The notes: a model not told the origin generated them from the sequence alone. 64,000 nt of DNA from Lycorma delicatula (GCF_047948215.1 NC_134455.1:345736997-345800996); one strand, 5' to 3'; positions 13,113 to 27,828 are shown, numbered from the stretch's first letter. Made by a program: numbers and translations.

Positions 13113-13476
13113 TGTTTTGCTAGTTGTGAAAGAACTTAACTTTTGACAAACAAAGATCTCTGGTAAGAAAGTGGTTGACAAGCATATTTAATAAATAATA
13201 TGGCCACCTTTCTCTTATTTATTACGATTAGGGTTATTCAGGATCAATGAATCAGAACTGTCATATAAAAAAATTAAGATTACATATCATATGAGACAAA
13301 AACAGCTAACAGAGATTTGTTTTCTGTGTATAAACAAATGATTGATGCCATAAAGTGTGCAGACAACCTGAAAAACTGGCATAGCCAAACAGGCAATAAG
13401 TCAGACCATTCACATCAAGTACCCCATACCAGTCATACTAGTGAGGAGTGAAATGGTTTTCTGTTGCTTTCTTCAC

Positions 13477-13481
13477 TAAGT

Positions 13482-13538
<57 letters not shown>

Positions 13539-13678
13539 CAATTCATTCTGCAGAGGATGCGATGAATGTTTTGTAGCATGTGTGAAAAATACCATGCCTG
13601 GGATTTGAACCCAGGACCTGCAGGTGAAAGGCCAAAATGCTACCACTTGCGCCACAGAGGCCAGTAAGTAAAATATAT
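13477..13678 (-). mobile_element. tRNA-derived SINE, copy 3
   Basis: Same SINE insertion and target duplication (13477 and 13665). The AT tail has expanded to about 54 nt. Confidence 0.85.
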
Positions 13679-14420
13679 TGTTATACATCAACATGCCAAG
13701 ACTACCAAAGTGCAGTATTTCTGCAAGTGACAGCATTTTATTCACCTCAAGGACTGAATGTGTACTTTACATTCTCTGCATGACAGTTACAAATAGAACT
13801 CTTTATGACTTAACATTAAATTTAATTTCATATAGTAGACACAAAAGTCAAGGACAGTGCTTTTAGAAACATTTATTTGATTACTACCATTATAAACTTA
13901 ACATTTTGCAGGAAAGATGGTCAAATATCTATCTGTGATCTAGGTCTGGTGAGTGTCTTTTCAAAATGCTTCCAGTTTTCAAAAACTGTGCACCACTTTT
14001 GTTTGCTTTGTTATTGAGAAATTTTTTGTAAGACTGTCACTGATTTTTTCTCTGTGACTGGTAATTGAATTGTGCTTTCTCTTTTATAGCAACATCATGG
14101 TAGCCAGAACACATAACAGCTTGGTCTGTGTTACAGTCAAATGCAGCACCTGACTGAGAATGCCTAAAATGGAAATTAATCGTTGCTGCTTCAAAGTTAT
14201 ACATAAAACATTATTTAATGCTGCAAAATAAAAACTATATTCATTCATGAATATAGTTTTATTTTTATTTTTTTTCTAGAGTAAAATTAAAGAAAACTTT
14301 GTTTTCTTTATAATATGAGAAAGGAAGAAGATTGTGCATATTTTAGCTGAATGTTCAATATTAACAGAACTGAAGTTGAGACATTTTCAAAGAATTTTGA
14401 TGTTGGATATTGTAAATATT
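13679..14420 (-). pseudogene. Right inverted arm, copy 3
   Basis: Counterpart of 3525-4267: inverted mariner relic and LINE-tail scrap. Confidence 0.78.
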
Positions 14421-17332
14421 TTCACATGTTTGCGGCTCGTTCATGATATTGAGATCTTGACAATTTAAAATGTTTGTGTAATTACAATTTATTGGTTTAA
14501 CAACATAAGTAAAACAAGACAAATCAATAAAAATAATGGCAATAGTAATAATAATAATAACAAACGACAGCAGTAAAACAAATAATAAGTAATACCAATC
14601 ACAACTGCAATAATAATCAGAATAATAATGACGACAACAGCAAACAATAATAATAATAATAATAATAATAATAAACAGTGATAACATACAAAACAGAATT
14701 TAAAGTATCATCAGGATTTACTCACAGGTAGATAAATAATGAAAACCAGAATTCAGCCCCATTGACAAAAGACATTAGCATGACCGCTAGTCTTAACACT
14801 TTTAACTACTATTCTTGTATTAACAACAATCAATAGTGCAATAAATAAGATGAGTATAAAGTTCTCTTGCTGCAAATACCTTTGTTGTTTACAAATAAAA
14901 CTACCCCAACAGTTAATGAATGAAATTTAGTACATTATCTCTTTCCACTTACAGTCTACAGTAACTCACCAAACCATTTCTCATTTTCATGTACTGTCCA
15001 GACTGGAATTACTTGTGGACGTCATGTGTATCCTTCACTGACCTCCTTGCAGAATACTCCCGCTTCAAACTCGCATAATAACTATAGTAATGCTCTCATC
15101 TTACAGATTGATGTCATAACATCTCACTTAGATGGACTCACAGAACTGATTTTTAACTGGTATTCCCCAGAGCATTTATACTCCTATCCTCTTTACCTGT
15201 TGGACCAGACCCAACTTGAAGCGTGGGAATGATTGACCACCCTCACATTTTCCCATGAAATTCCTAACCTTGGTTTGCACATATATTCTGATTATAGTTT
15301 CCAGCATCAAAAAGAAAGTACTGATACTGGATGCTGATCATTTATTTTTAAATTAATTATTTAAATAAAATAAATCTTAAAAATCACATTTCTAATTTTA
15401 TTACACACTAATAAAAACCCATTGAACAAATCCTGACAACAGTGAACCATTTTATACTTGGTTGGTAGTCGATGTGTTAAAGATACAGGATGTCATTTTG
15501 TTCACAACAAAAGGGATTTTATGTAACACGGCCCAACAAAACTAATATGTAAGGAGCTATTAAGGATTGAAAAGTTTAAATGGTTGCCATTTTGGAACTT
15601 TCAAGGGTAAAATTTTTTTTTATAGATGTCTAGTAAAAAATGTACACCAAATTTCACTAAAATATCTCGGTCTGTTCTTAAGATATAGATTTTATTAAGT
15701 AAACACAAAATTGTGGAAAGAGGAGAAAATGACGCAAGACAGATAATTAGCTTACATGAATCTTTCTTTTTATTTATACTGATGTCCTGAATCAGTATCT
15801 TAAGTTTAGCTAGATACTTAATGCAGAATACGTAATCATTTTATTGAATATTTAATCATTCTCTGGAATTATCAATTTATAATCAAGGACTATCGATAAA
15901 ATACTGCTAGTCATGTCAACAATAATAGACGTGATAATTTTCTTAATAACTGAAGAATTTATATCTTCTCAAATAGCAAAGAAATCCAAAATTAATTCAG
16001 ATACATAGTTTCCACATGACGGCGAATTAATTGCAGAGCTAGGCAAACGATGAATGGTCTAGTAAACAACTATGTACATACTACATTATCTCCAGACATC
16101 ATTATATTGCTGGGGCTGAAAAAATATGGAGCAATCGTGTGAGGAAACTTTTTAAAACTTTTTCTTGTAGAGTCATATGAAGTATAAGTATTCAATAATT
16201 GACCACCGTAAAACATTAAGGTTAGAAAATTTGTAACAAAGTAACTATAATTCCTGTTGACATTTTATGCACGTCATTGAATGAAAAATTTACAAATTTT
16301 AGAGGTTGCTGCCTTCAGGTTGTAGTGTTTGGAACTTAGAATGTTTTAAAGTTACAGTTAAATGACATTAAATGAAATGCAAATTCATAGTAATTTTTTT
16401 AAAAATTAAAATTCAACTGTAAACAAATTTATAAATTTTTAAAATTGCTTGTTTTACTAAAAAAAAATCATACTTCTTAAAAAACTATTTGCCTCCTTAT
16501 CTGTTTCATTCCCAATATGAGTTATTGTTAACCCCTTACCAGTCTGACGGAATATTCAGACATAGTTGAAGTGCACAATTAGGGCCTTTTGTCAAAATAT
16601 TCAGACAAACTTTTTATGTGGTTTTAATTCATTCTCTATCATAATATCTTGTCATTTTTGTAACTTTTTTTTACTATTAGTTTGTAATGATAGCGCTAGT
16701 TATTAGTTTTTAATACATGTACATTGAGGGGTGTTCTTGTGTATTTGATCATAATCAGCTGACCCGGCTGATATGGCAAGTTGTTTAGTTACAGTTTTGT
16801 AGTCAGACTGTGAGCACTATATTTCTTATTATACCTAAAAATTCTATAAATATGTGTGTATATAAATAAGCGTATAATTGTCTCAATATTTTGTGTGTAG
16901 GCAAAATTATAAAGCTAATTGCATAAATATTTTGTATATACATGACTAAAATTCCATGAATTAAAATGTTTTGGCATGCAAAAAAAAATGTTTTTAAATT
17001 ACATTTCAGATCATTATTAGTCTCATATTATTTTCAATAACTTAAATCCTTCATTTTTCTTTTTTTATACACACAACTACTATTGATAAAGTAAATTAAT
17101 TTAATTGCAGGTGAATTCTTAAATCAAACTATAAGGTTCTTCCAAACATATTTACAATAGCCAACATCAAAATTCTTTGAATATGTCTCGATTTCAGTTC
17201 TGTTAATAATGAACATTCAGCTACAAAATGCTCCATATCCTTTCTTCCTCATATTATTTTATTTTCATTCTCATTTTCAAAAAAACATTTACAAGAATGT
17301 AGTTTTGACTATTCTTTAAATAATTCCATACC

Positions 17333-18210
17333 AGGTGTCCAAAAAAACTCTGGGATTTCAAGAATGAATATAGTTTTTATTTTGCAGCACTAAATAATTT
17401 TTTATGAGTAATTTTGAAGCAACAATTAATTTTCATTTTAGACATTCTCAGTCAGATATCTGCATTTCACTGTAGCACAGACTAAGCTGTTAATGAGCTC
17501 TAGCTTTTCAGTATCATGATGTTGCTGTGAAACAGAAAGCACAATTCAATTACTAGTTCAAAAAATCAGCGATTGTCATTCAAACAAAAATTACATGCAT
17601 AGAAATTCTCAGTGAAAGCATATAGTGCAAACAGTTTCTGAAAACCAGAAGAATTGTGAAAGGTCACTCACCAAGTTTAGATCAAGATAGGATTCAACCA
17701 TCTTTCCAACAAAGTCCAAAACGTTCAGATCATAATGGTATTAAACTAAATACTCCTAAAAGCACTGTCCGTGCAGCTATTCCATGAAATTAAATCTAAT
17801 GATAATTCACAGAGTTCAGTTTGCGTAACATCTGTAACAACCATGTTAAGACTTCACTGCAACTATCTACAGCACATTTTATTTTCTGATGAAGCAACAT
17901 TTCACATTCATAGAGTTGTGAATTACCTTAATTGATGAGTTTGTGGAATTTTGTCTGCAACTGTCAAAAAGCCAATGTTTGGTTGGTATCGTGCATAATC
18001 AAATTTTTGGGCCATTTTTCCCATGAGCAGACTTAATGGGTATAGGGTACATGTTAAGAGAACTTAGTGTTAACATATATTGGGAATATGGAGGGCCTAA
18101 CTTTTCAACAGGATGGAGCCCCTGCACATCATGCAGAAGTTGTGCAAACTGCACTCGATGACGAGTTCCTAGAAGGCTGGTTAGTGCATAAATGCCAGTT
18201 ATTGCATTAG
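17333..18210 (+). pseudogene. Mariner-like transposase relic, left arm, copy 4
   Basis: Equivalent relic. It carries an extra GCAACTGTCA-type 10-bp segment after TTTTGTCT near 17955 that copies 4-7 have and copies 1-3 lack. Confidence 0.8.
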
Positions 18211-18575
18211 TGTTTTGCTAGTTGTGAAAGAACTTAACTTTTGACAAACAAAGATCTCTGGTAAGAAAGTGGTTGACAAGCATATTTAATAAATAATATG
18301 GCCACCTTTCTCTTATTTATTACGATTAGGGTTATTCAGGATCAATGAATCAGAACTGTCATATAAAAAAATTAAGATTACATATCATATGAGACAAAAA
18401 AAAGCTAACAAAGATTTGTTTTCTGTGTATAAACAAATGATTGATGCCATAAAGTGTGCAGACAACCTGAAAAACTGGCATAGCCAAACAGGCAATAAGT
18501 CAGACCATTCACATCAAGTACCCCATACCAGTCTTACTAGTGAGGAGTGAAATGGTTTTCTGTTGCTTTCTTCAC

Positions 18576-18741
18576 TAAGTAAAATATATATATATATATA
18601 GCAATTCATTCTGCAGAGGATGCGATGAATGTTTTGTAGCATGTGTGAAAAATACCATGCCTGGGATTTGAACCCAGGACCTGCAGGTGAAAGGCCAAAA
18701 TGCTACCACTTGCGCCACAGAGGCCAGTAAGTAAAATATAT
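18576..18741 (-). mobile_element. tRNA-derived SINE, copy 4
   Basis: Same SINE and target duplication (18576 and 18728), AT tail about 17 nt, identical in length to copies 5 and 6. Confidence 0.85.
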
Positions 18742-19483
18742 TGTTATACATCAACATGCCAAGACTACCAAAGTGCAGTATTTCTGCAAGTGACAGCATT
18801 TTATTCACCTCAAGGACTGAATGTGTACTTTACATTCTCTGCATGACAGTTACAAATAGAACTCTTTATGACTTAACATTAAGTTTAATTTCATATAGTA
18901 GACACAAAAGTCAAGGACAGTGCTTTTAGAAACATTTATTTGATTACTACCATTATAAACTTAACATTTTGCAGGAAAGATGGTCAAATATCTATCTGTG
19001 ATCTAGGTCTGGTGAGTGTCTTTTCAAAATGCTTCCAGTTTTCAAAAACTGTGCACCACTTTTGTTTGCTTTGTTATTGAGAAATTTTTTGTAAGACTGT
19101 CACTGATTTTTTCTCTGTGACTGGTAATTGAATTGTGCTTTCTCTTTTATAGCAACATCATGGTAGCCAGAACACATAACAGCTTGGTCTGTGTTACAGT
19201 CAAATGCAGCACCTGACTGAGAATGCCTAAAATGGAAATTAATCGTTGCTGCTACAAAGTTATACATAAAACATTATTTAATGCTGCAAAATAAAAACTA
19301 TATTCATTCATGAATATAGTTTTATTTTTATTTTTTTTCTAGAGTAAAATTAAAGAAAACTTTGTTTTCTTTATAATATGAGAAAGGAAGAAGATTGTGC
19401 ATATTTTAGCTGAATGTTCAATATTAACAGAACTGAAGTTGAGACATTTTCAAAGAATTTTGATGTTGGATATTGTAAATATT
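18742..19483 (-). pseudogene. Right inverted arm, copy 4
   Basis: Counterpart of 3525-4267. A switch from copy-5-like to copy-2-like variants falls inside this arm, between about 18883 and 19255. Confidence 0.78.
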
Positions 19484-19708
19484 TTCACATGTTTGCGGCT
19501 CGTTCATGATATTGAGATCTTGACAATTTAAAATGTTTGTGTAATTACAATTTATTGGTTTAACAACATAAGTAAAACAAGACAAATCAATAATAATAAT
19601 GGCAATAGTAATAATAATAATAACAAACAACAGCAGTAAAACAAATAATAAGTAATACCAATCACAACTGCAATAATAATCAGAATAATAATGACGACAA
19701 CAGCAAAC

Positions 19709-19747
<39 letters not shown>

Positions 19748-22404
19748 CAGTGATAACATACAAAACAGAATTTAAAGTATCATCAGGATTTACTCACAGG
19801 TAGATAAATAATGAAAACCAGAATTCAGCCCCATTGACAAAAGACATTAGCATGACCGCTAGTCTTAACACTTTTAACTACTATTCTTGTATTAACAACA
19901 ATCAATAGTGCAATAAATAAGATGAGTATATAGTTCTCTTGCTGCAAATACCTTTGTTGTTTACAAATAAAACTACCCCAACAGTTAATGAATGAAATTT
20001 AGTACATTATCTCTTTCCACTTACAGTCTACAGTAACTCACCAAACCATTTCTCATTTTCATGTACTGTCCAGACTGGAATTACTTGTGGACGTCATGTG
20101 TATCCTTCACTGACCTCCTTGCAGAATACTCCCGCTTCAAACTCGCATAATAACTATAGTAATGCTCTCATCTTACAGATTGATGTCATAACATCTCACT
20201 TAGATGGATTCACAGAACTGATTTTTAACTGGTATTCCCCAGAGCATTTATACTCCTATCCTCTTTACCTGTTGGACCAGACCCAACTTGAAGCGTGGGA
20301 ATGATTGACCACCCTCACATTTTCCCATGAAATTCCTAACCTTGGTTTGCACATATATTCTGATTATAGTTTCCAGCATCAAAAAGAAAGTACTGATACT
20401 GGATGCTGATCATTTATTTTTAAATTAATTATTTAAATAAAATAAATCTTAAAAATCACATTTCTAATTTTATTACACACTAATAAAAACCCATTGAACA
20501 AATCCTGACAACAGTGAACCATTTTATACTTGGTTGGTAGTCGATGTGTTAAAGATACAGGATGTCATTTTGTTCACAACAAAAGGGATTTTATGTAACA
20601 CGGCCCAACAAAACTAATATGTAAGGAGCTATTAAGGATTGAAAAGTTTAAATGGTTGCCATTTTGGAACTTTCAAGGGTAAAATTTTTTTTTATAGATG
20701 TCTAGTAAAAAATGTACACCAAATTTCACTAAAATATCTCGGTCTGTTCTTAAGATATAGATTTTATTAAGTAAACACAAAATTGTGGAAAGAGGAGAAA
20801 ATGACGCAAGACAGATAATTAGCTTACATGAATCTTTCTTTTTATTTATACTGATGTCCTGAATCAGTATCTTAAGTTTAGCTAGATACTTAATGCAGAA
20901 TACGTAATCATTTTATTGAATATTTAATCATTCTCTGGAATTATCAATTTATAATCAAGGACTATCGATAAAATACTGCTAGTCATGTCAACAATAATAG
21001 ACGTGATAATTTTCTTAATAACTGAAGAATTTATATCTTCTCAAATAGCAAAGAAATCCAAAATTAATTCAGATACATAGTTTCCACATGACGGCGAATT
21101 AATTGCAGAGCTAGGCAAACGATGAATGGTCTAGTAAACAACTATGTACATACTACATTATCTCCAGACATCATTATATTGCTGGGGCTGAAAAAATATG
21201 GAGCAATCGTGTGAGGAAACTTTTTAAAACTTTTTCTTGTAGAGTCATATGAAGTATAAGTATTCAATAATTGACCACCGTAAAACATTAAGGTTAGAAA
21301 ATTTGTAACAAAGTAACTATAATTCCTGTTGACATTTTATGCACGTCATTGAATGAAAAATTTACAAATTTTAGAGGTTGCTGCCTTCAGGTTGTAGTGT
21401 TTGGAACTTAGAATGTTTTAAAGTTACAGTTAAATGACATTAAATGAAATGCAAATTCATAGTAATTTTTTTAAAAATTAAAATTCAACTGTAAACAAAT
21501 TTATAAATTTTTAAAATTGCTTGTTTTACTAAAAAAAAATCATACTTCTTAAAAAACTATTTGCCTCCTTATCTGTTTCATTCCCAATATGAGTTATTGT
21601 TAACCCCTTACCAGTCTGACGGAATATTCAGACATAGTTGAAGTGCACAATTAGGGCCTTTTGTCAAAATATTCAGACAAACTTTTTATGTGGTTTTAAT
21701 TCATTCTCTATCATAATATCTTGTCATTTTTGTAACTTTTTTTTACTATTAGTTTGTAATGATAGCGCTAGTTATTAGTTTTTAATACATGTACATTGAG
21801 AAGTGTTCTTGTGTATTTGATCATAATCAGCTGACCCGGCTGATATGGCAAGTTGTTTAGTTACAGTTTTGTAGTCAGACTGTGAGCACTATATTTCTTA
21901 TTATACCTAAAAATTCTATAAATATGTGTGTATATAAATAAGCGTATAATTGTCTCAATATTTTGTGTGTAGGCAAAATTATAAAGCTAATTGCATAAAT
22001 ATTTTGTATATACATGACTAAAATTCCATGAATTAAAATGTTTTGGCATGCAAAAAAAAATGTTTTTAAATTACATTTCAGATCATTATTAGTCTCATAT
22101 TATTTTCAATAACTTAAATCCTTCATTTTTCTTTTTTTATACACACAACTACTATTGATAAAGTAAATTAATTTAATTGCAGGTGAATTCTTAAATCAAA
22201 CTATAAGGTTCTTCCAAACATATTTACAATAGCCAACATCAAAATTCTTTGAATATGTCTCGATTTCAGTTCTGTTAATAATGAACATTCAGCTACAAAA
22301 TGCTCCATATCCTTTCTTCCTCATATTATTTTATTTTCATTCTCATTTTCAAAAAAACATTTACAAGAATGTAGTTTTGACTATTCTTTAAATAATTCCA
22401 TACC

Positions 22405-23282
22405 AGGTGTCCAAAAAAACTCTGGGATTTCAAGAATGAATATAGTTTTTATTTTGCAGCACTAAATAATTTTTTATGAGTAATTTTGAAGCAACAATTA
22501 ATTTTCATTTTAGACATTCTCAGTCAGATATCTGCATTTCACTGTAGCACAGACTAAGCTGTTAATGAGCTCTAGCTTTTCAGTATCATGATGTTGCTGT
22601 GAAACAGAAAGCACAATTCAATTACTAGTTCAAAAAATCAGCGATTGTCATTCAAACAAAAATTACATGCATAGAAATTCTCAGTGAAAGCATATAGTGC
22701 AAACAGTTTCTGAAAACCAGAAGAATTGTGAAAGGTCACTCACCAAGTTTAGATCAAGATAGGATTCAACCATCTTTCCAACAAAGTCCAAAACGTTCAG
22801 ATCATAATGGTATTAAACTAAATACTCCTAAAAGCACTGTCCGTGCAGCTATTCCATGAAATTAAATCTAATGATAATTCACAGAGTTCAGTTTGCGTAA
22901 CATCTGTAACAACCATGTTAAGACTTCACTGCAACTATCTACAGCACATTTTATTTTCTGATGAAGCAACATTTCACATTCATAGAGTTGTGAATTACCT
23001 TAATTGATGAGTTTGTGGAATTTTGTCTGCAACTGTCAAAAAGCCAATGTTTGGTTGGTATCGTGCATAATCAAATTTTTGGGCCATTTTTCCCATGAGC
23101 AGACTTAATGGGTATAGGGTACATGTTAAGAGAACTTAGTGTTAACATATATTGGGAATATGGAGGGCCTAACTTTTCAACAGGATGGAGCCCCTGCACA
23201 TCATGCAGAAGTTGTGCAAACTGCACTCGATGACGAGTTCCTAGAAGGCTGGTTAGTGCATAAATGCCAGTTATTGCATTAG
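22405..23282 (+). pseudogene. Mariner-like transposase relic, left arm, copy 5
   Basis: Equivalent relic, essentially the same as copy 4 including the 10-bp extra segment near 23027. Confidence 0.8.
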
Positions 23283-23647
23283 TGTTTTGCTAGTTGTGAA
23301 AGAACTTAACTTTTGACAAACAAAGATCTCTGGTAAGAAAGTGGTTGACAAGCATATTTAATAAATAATATGGCCACCTTTCTCTTATTTATTACGATTA
23401 GGGTTATTCAGGATCAATGAATCAGAACTGTCATATAAAAAAATTAAGATTACATATCATATGAGACAAAAAAAAGCTAACAAAGATTTGTTTTCTGTGT
23501 ATAAACAAATGATTGATGCCATAAAGTGTGCAGACAACCTGAAAAACTGGCATAGCCAAACAGGCAATAAGTCAGACCATTCACATCAAGTACCCCATAC
23601 CAGTCTTACTAGTGAGGAGTGAAATGGTTTTCTGTTGCTTTCTTCAC

Positions 23648-23813
23648 TAAGTAAAATATATATATATATATAGCAATTCATTCTGCAGAGGATGCGATGA
23701 ATGTTTTGTAGCATGTGTGAAAAATACCATGCCTGGGATTTGAACCCAGGACCTGCAGGTGAAAGGCCAAAATGCTACCACTTGCGCCACAGAGGCCAGT
23801 AAGTAAAATATAT
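23648..23813 (-). mobile_element. tRNA-derived SINE, copy 5
   Basis: Same SINE and target duplication (23648 and 23800), AT tail about 17 nt. Confidence 0.85.
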
Positions 23814-24555
23814 TGTTATACATCAACATGCCAAGACTACCAAAGTGCAGTATTTCTGCAAGTGACAGCATTTTATTCACCTCAAGGACTGAATGTGTAC
23901 TTTACATTCTCTGCATGACAGTTACAAATAGAACTCTTTATGACTTAACATTAAGTTTAATTTCATATAGTAGACACAAAAGTCAAGGACAGTGCTTTTA
24001 GAAACATTTATTTGATTACTACCATTATAAACTTAACATTTTGCAGGAAAGATGGTCAAATATCTATCTGTGATCTAGGTCTGGTGAGTGTCCTTTCAAA
24101 ATGCTTCCAGTTTTCAAAAACTGTGCACCACTTTTGTTTGCTTTGTTATTGAGAAATTTTTTGTAAGACTGTCACTGATTTTTTCTCTGTGACTGGTAAT
24201 TGAATTGTGCTTTCTCTTTTATAGCAACATCATGGTAGCCAGAACACATAACAGCTTGGTCTGTGTTACAGTCAAATGCAGCACCTGACTGAGAATGCCT
24301 AAAATGGAAATTAATCGTTGCTGCTTCAAAGTTATACATAAAACATTATTTAATGCTGCAAAATAAAAACTATATTCATTCATGAATATAGTTTTATTTT
24401 TATTTTTTTTCTAGAGTAAAATTAAAGAAAACTTTGTTTTCTTTATAATATGAGAAAGGAAGAAGATTGTGCATATTTTAGCTGAATGTTCAATATTAAC
24501 AGAACTGAAGTTGAGACATTTTCAAAGAATTTTGATGTTGGATATTGTAAATATT
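23814..24555 (-). pseudogene. Right inverted arm, copy 5
   Basis: Counterpart of 3525-4267: inverted mariner relic and LINE-tail scrap. Confidence 0.78.
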
Positions 24556-27500
24556 TTCACATGTTTGCGGCTCGTTCATGATATTGAGATCTTGACAATT
24601 TAAAATGTTTGTGTAATTACAATTTATTGGTTTAACAACATAAGTAAAACAAGACAAATCAATAATAATAATGGCAATAGTAATAATAATAATAACAAAC
24701 GACAGCAGTAAAACAAATAATAAGTAATACCAATCACAACTGCAATAATAATCAGAATAATAATGACGACAACAGCAAACAATAATAATAATAATAATAA
24801 TAAACAGTGATAACATACAAAACAGAATTTAAAGTATCATCAGGATTTACTCACAGGTAGATAAATAATGAAAACCAGAATTCAGCCCCATTGACAAAAG
24901 ACATTAGCATGACCGCTAGTCTTAACACTTTTAACTACTATTCTTGTATTAACAACAATCAATAGTGCAATAAATAAGATGAGTATAAAGTTCTCTTGCT
25001 GCAAATACCTTTGTTGTTTACAAATAAAACTACCCCAACAGTTAATGAATGAAATTTAGTACATTATCTCTTTCCACTTACAGTCTACAGTAACTCACCA
25101 AACCATTTCTCATTTTCATGTACTGTCCAGACTGGAATTACTTGTGGACGTCATGTGTATCCTTCACTGACCTCCTTGCAGAATACTCCCGCTTCAAACT
25201 CGCATAATAACTATAGTAATGCTCTCATCTTACAGATTGATGTCATAACATCTCACTTAGATGGATTCACAGAACTGATTTTTAACTGGTATTCCCCAGA
25301 GCATTTATACTCCTATCCTCTTTACCTGTTGGACCAGACCCAACTTGAAGCGTGGGAATGATTGACTACCCTCACATTTTCCCATGAAATTCCTAACCTT
25401 GGTTTGCACATATATTCTGATTATAGTTTCCAGCATCAAAAAGAAAGTACTGATACTGGATGCTGATCATTTATTTTTTAATTAATTATTTAAATAAAAT
25501 AAATCTTAAAAATCACATTTCTAATTTTATTACACACTAATAAAAACCCATTGAACAAATCCTGACAACAGTGAACCATTTTATACTTGGTTAGTAGTCG
25601 ACGTGTTAAAGATACAGGATGTCATTTTGTTCACAACAAAAGGGATTTTATGTAACACGGCCCAACAAAACTAATATGTAAGGAGCTATTAAGGATTGAA
25701 AAGTTTAAATGGTTGCCATTTTGGAACTTTCAAGGGTAAAATTTTTTTTTATAGATGTCTGGTAAAAAATGTACACCAAATTTCACTAAAATATCTCGGT
25801 CTGTTCTTAAGATATAGATTTTATTAAGTAAACACAAAATTGTGGAAAGAGGAGAAAATGAAGCAAGACAGATAATTAGCTTACATGAATCTTTCTTTTT
25901 ATTTATACTGATGTCCTGAATCAGTATCTTAAGTTTAGCTAGATACTTAATGCAGAATACGTAATCATTTTATTGAATATTTAATCATTCTCTGGAATTA
26001 TCAATTTATAATCAAGGACTATCGATAAAATACTGCTAGTCATGTCAACAATAATAGACATGATAATTTTCTTAATAACTGAAGAATTTATATCTTCTCA
26101 AATAGCAAAGAAATCCAAAATTAATTCAGATACATAGTTTCAACATGATGGGGAATTAATTGCAGAGCTAGGCAAACGATGATTGGTCTAGTAAACAACT
26201 ATGTACATACTACATTATCTCCAGACATGATTATATTGCTGGGGCTGAAAAAATATGGAGCAATCGTGTGAGGAAACTTTTTAAAACTTTTTCTTGTAGA
26301 GTCATATGAAGTATAAGTATTCAATAATTGACCACCGTAAAACATTAAGGTTAGAAAATTTGTAACAAAGTAACTATAATTCCTGTTGATATTTTATGCA
26401 CGTCATTGGATGAAAAATTTACAAATTTTAGAGGTTGCTGCGTTCAGGTTGTAGTGTTTGGAACTTAGAATGTTTTAAAGTTACAGTTAAATGACATTAA
26501 ATGAAAAGCAAATTCATAGTAATTTTTTTAAAAATTAAAATTCAACTGTAAACAAATTTATAAATTTTTAAAATTGCTTGTTTTACTAAAAAAAAATCAT
26601 ACTTCTTAAAAACCTATTTGTCTCCTTATCTGTTTCATTCCCAATATGAGTTATTGTTAACCCCTTACCAGTCTGACGGAATATTCAGACATAGTTGAAG
26701 TGCACAATTAGGGCCTTTTGTCAAAATATTCAGACAAACTTTTTATGTGGTTTTAATTCATTCTCTATCATAATATCTTGTCATTTTTGTAACTTTTTTT
26801 ACTATTAGTTTGTAATGATAGCGCTAGTTATTAGTTTTTAATACATGTACATTGAGGGGTGTTCTTGTGTATTTGATCATAATCAGCTGACCCGGCTGAT
26901 ATGGCAAGTTGTTTAGTTACAGTGTACTGTGTAGTCAGACTGTGAGCACTATATTTCTTATTATACCTAAAAATTCTATAAATATGTGTGTATATAAATA
27001 AGCGTATAATTGTCTCAATATTTTGTGTGTAGGCAAAATTATAAAGCTAATTGCATAAATATTTTGTATATACATGACTAAAATTCCATGAATTAAAATG
27101 TTTTGGCATGCAAAAAAAAATGTTTTTAAATTACATTTCAGATCATTATTAGTCTCATATTATTTTCAATAACTTAAATCCTTCATTTTTCTTTTTTTAT
27201 ACACACAACTACTATTGATAAAGTGAATTAATTTAATTGCAGGTGAATTCTTAAATCAAACTATAAGGTTCTTCCAAACATATTTACAATAGCCAACATC
27301 AAAATTCTTTGAAAATGTCTCGATTTCAGTTCTGTTAATAATGAACATTCAGCTACAAAATGCTCCATATCCTTTCTTCCTCATATTATTTTATTTTCAT
27401 TCTCATTTTCAAAAAACCATTTACAAGAATGTAGTTTTGACTATTCTTTAAATAATTCCATACCAGGTGTCCAAAAAAACTCTGGGATTTCAAGAATGAA

Positions 27501-27636
27501 TATAGTTTTTATTTTGCAGCACTAAATAATTTTTTATGAGTAATTTTGAAGCAACAATTAATTTTCATTTTAGACATTCTCAGTCAGATATCTGCATTTC
27601 ACTGTAGCACAGACTAAGCTGTTAATGAGCTCTAGC

Positions 27637-27646
27637 TTTTCAGTAT
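27637..27646. repeat. Target-site duplication, left of the 6 kb LINE
   Basis: TTTTCAGTAT, identical to 33707-33716. The other units have this sequence once, followed directly by CATGATGTTGCT, so the pre-insertion site is known from sister copies. Confidence 0.93.
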
Positions 27647-27667
27647 AATTTTTTTTTTTTTTTTTTT

Positions 27668-27699
27668 GGGCGAAAAACGCTTGCGCGTTATCATCGCCC
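27668..27699 (-). other. 3'-terminal hairpin of the LINE RNA
   Basis: Plus strand GGGCGA-AA-AACGC-TTGC-GCGTT-ATCA-TCGCCC: a 6-bp outer stem, an internal loop and a 5-bp inner stem. In the sense RNA the loop is GCAA, a GNRA-type tetraloop. It lies next to the A tail, where LINE reverse transcriptases commonly bind their RNA. The truncated sister copy has the same fold at 55425-55456 with a paired C-G to T-A change in the inner stem. Confidence 0.75.
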
Positions 27700-27828
27700 G
27701 GAGTCTTTTTTTTTTTTAATATAAAAAATAAAAGTATTTAAACCTATTCTAAAAGATGAATAAAACTTACGACTAATATCACAGATAAAAACTAATATAA
27801 AATCAAGAATAAATAGAATTTTACAAAG

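Larger units (their letters stand above)
10133..15228. repeat. Macrosatellite unit, copy 3
   Basis: Same composite unit, the longest (5096 bp) mainly because of a ~54 nt SINE AT tail. First-half variants such as TGATCATTTTC (~10838) and GAGGAGACTT (~11045) are shared with copy 7 but not with neighbouring copies. About 9 AAT triplets. Confidence 0.95.
15229..20300. repeat. Macrosatellite unit, copy 4
   Basis: Same composite unit. Its first ~3.7 kb shares private changes with copy 5: a 6-bp loss giving CAGTTTTGTAGTC, TTCCACATGACGGCG, and AAGTTT for AAATTT near 18883. Its last part instead matches copy 2 (CTACAAAG, TATATAGTT, about 12 AAT triplets). SINE AT tail about 17 nt. Confidence 0.95.
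20301..25357. repeat. Macrosatellite unit, copy 5
   Basis: Same composite unit, almost identical to copy 4 until about 3.7 kb into the unit, after which it carries the common CTTCAAAG form and about 7 AAT triplets. A private change GAGAAGTGTT (for GAGGGGTGTT) lies near 21798. SINE AT tail about 17 nt. Confidence 0.95.
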
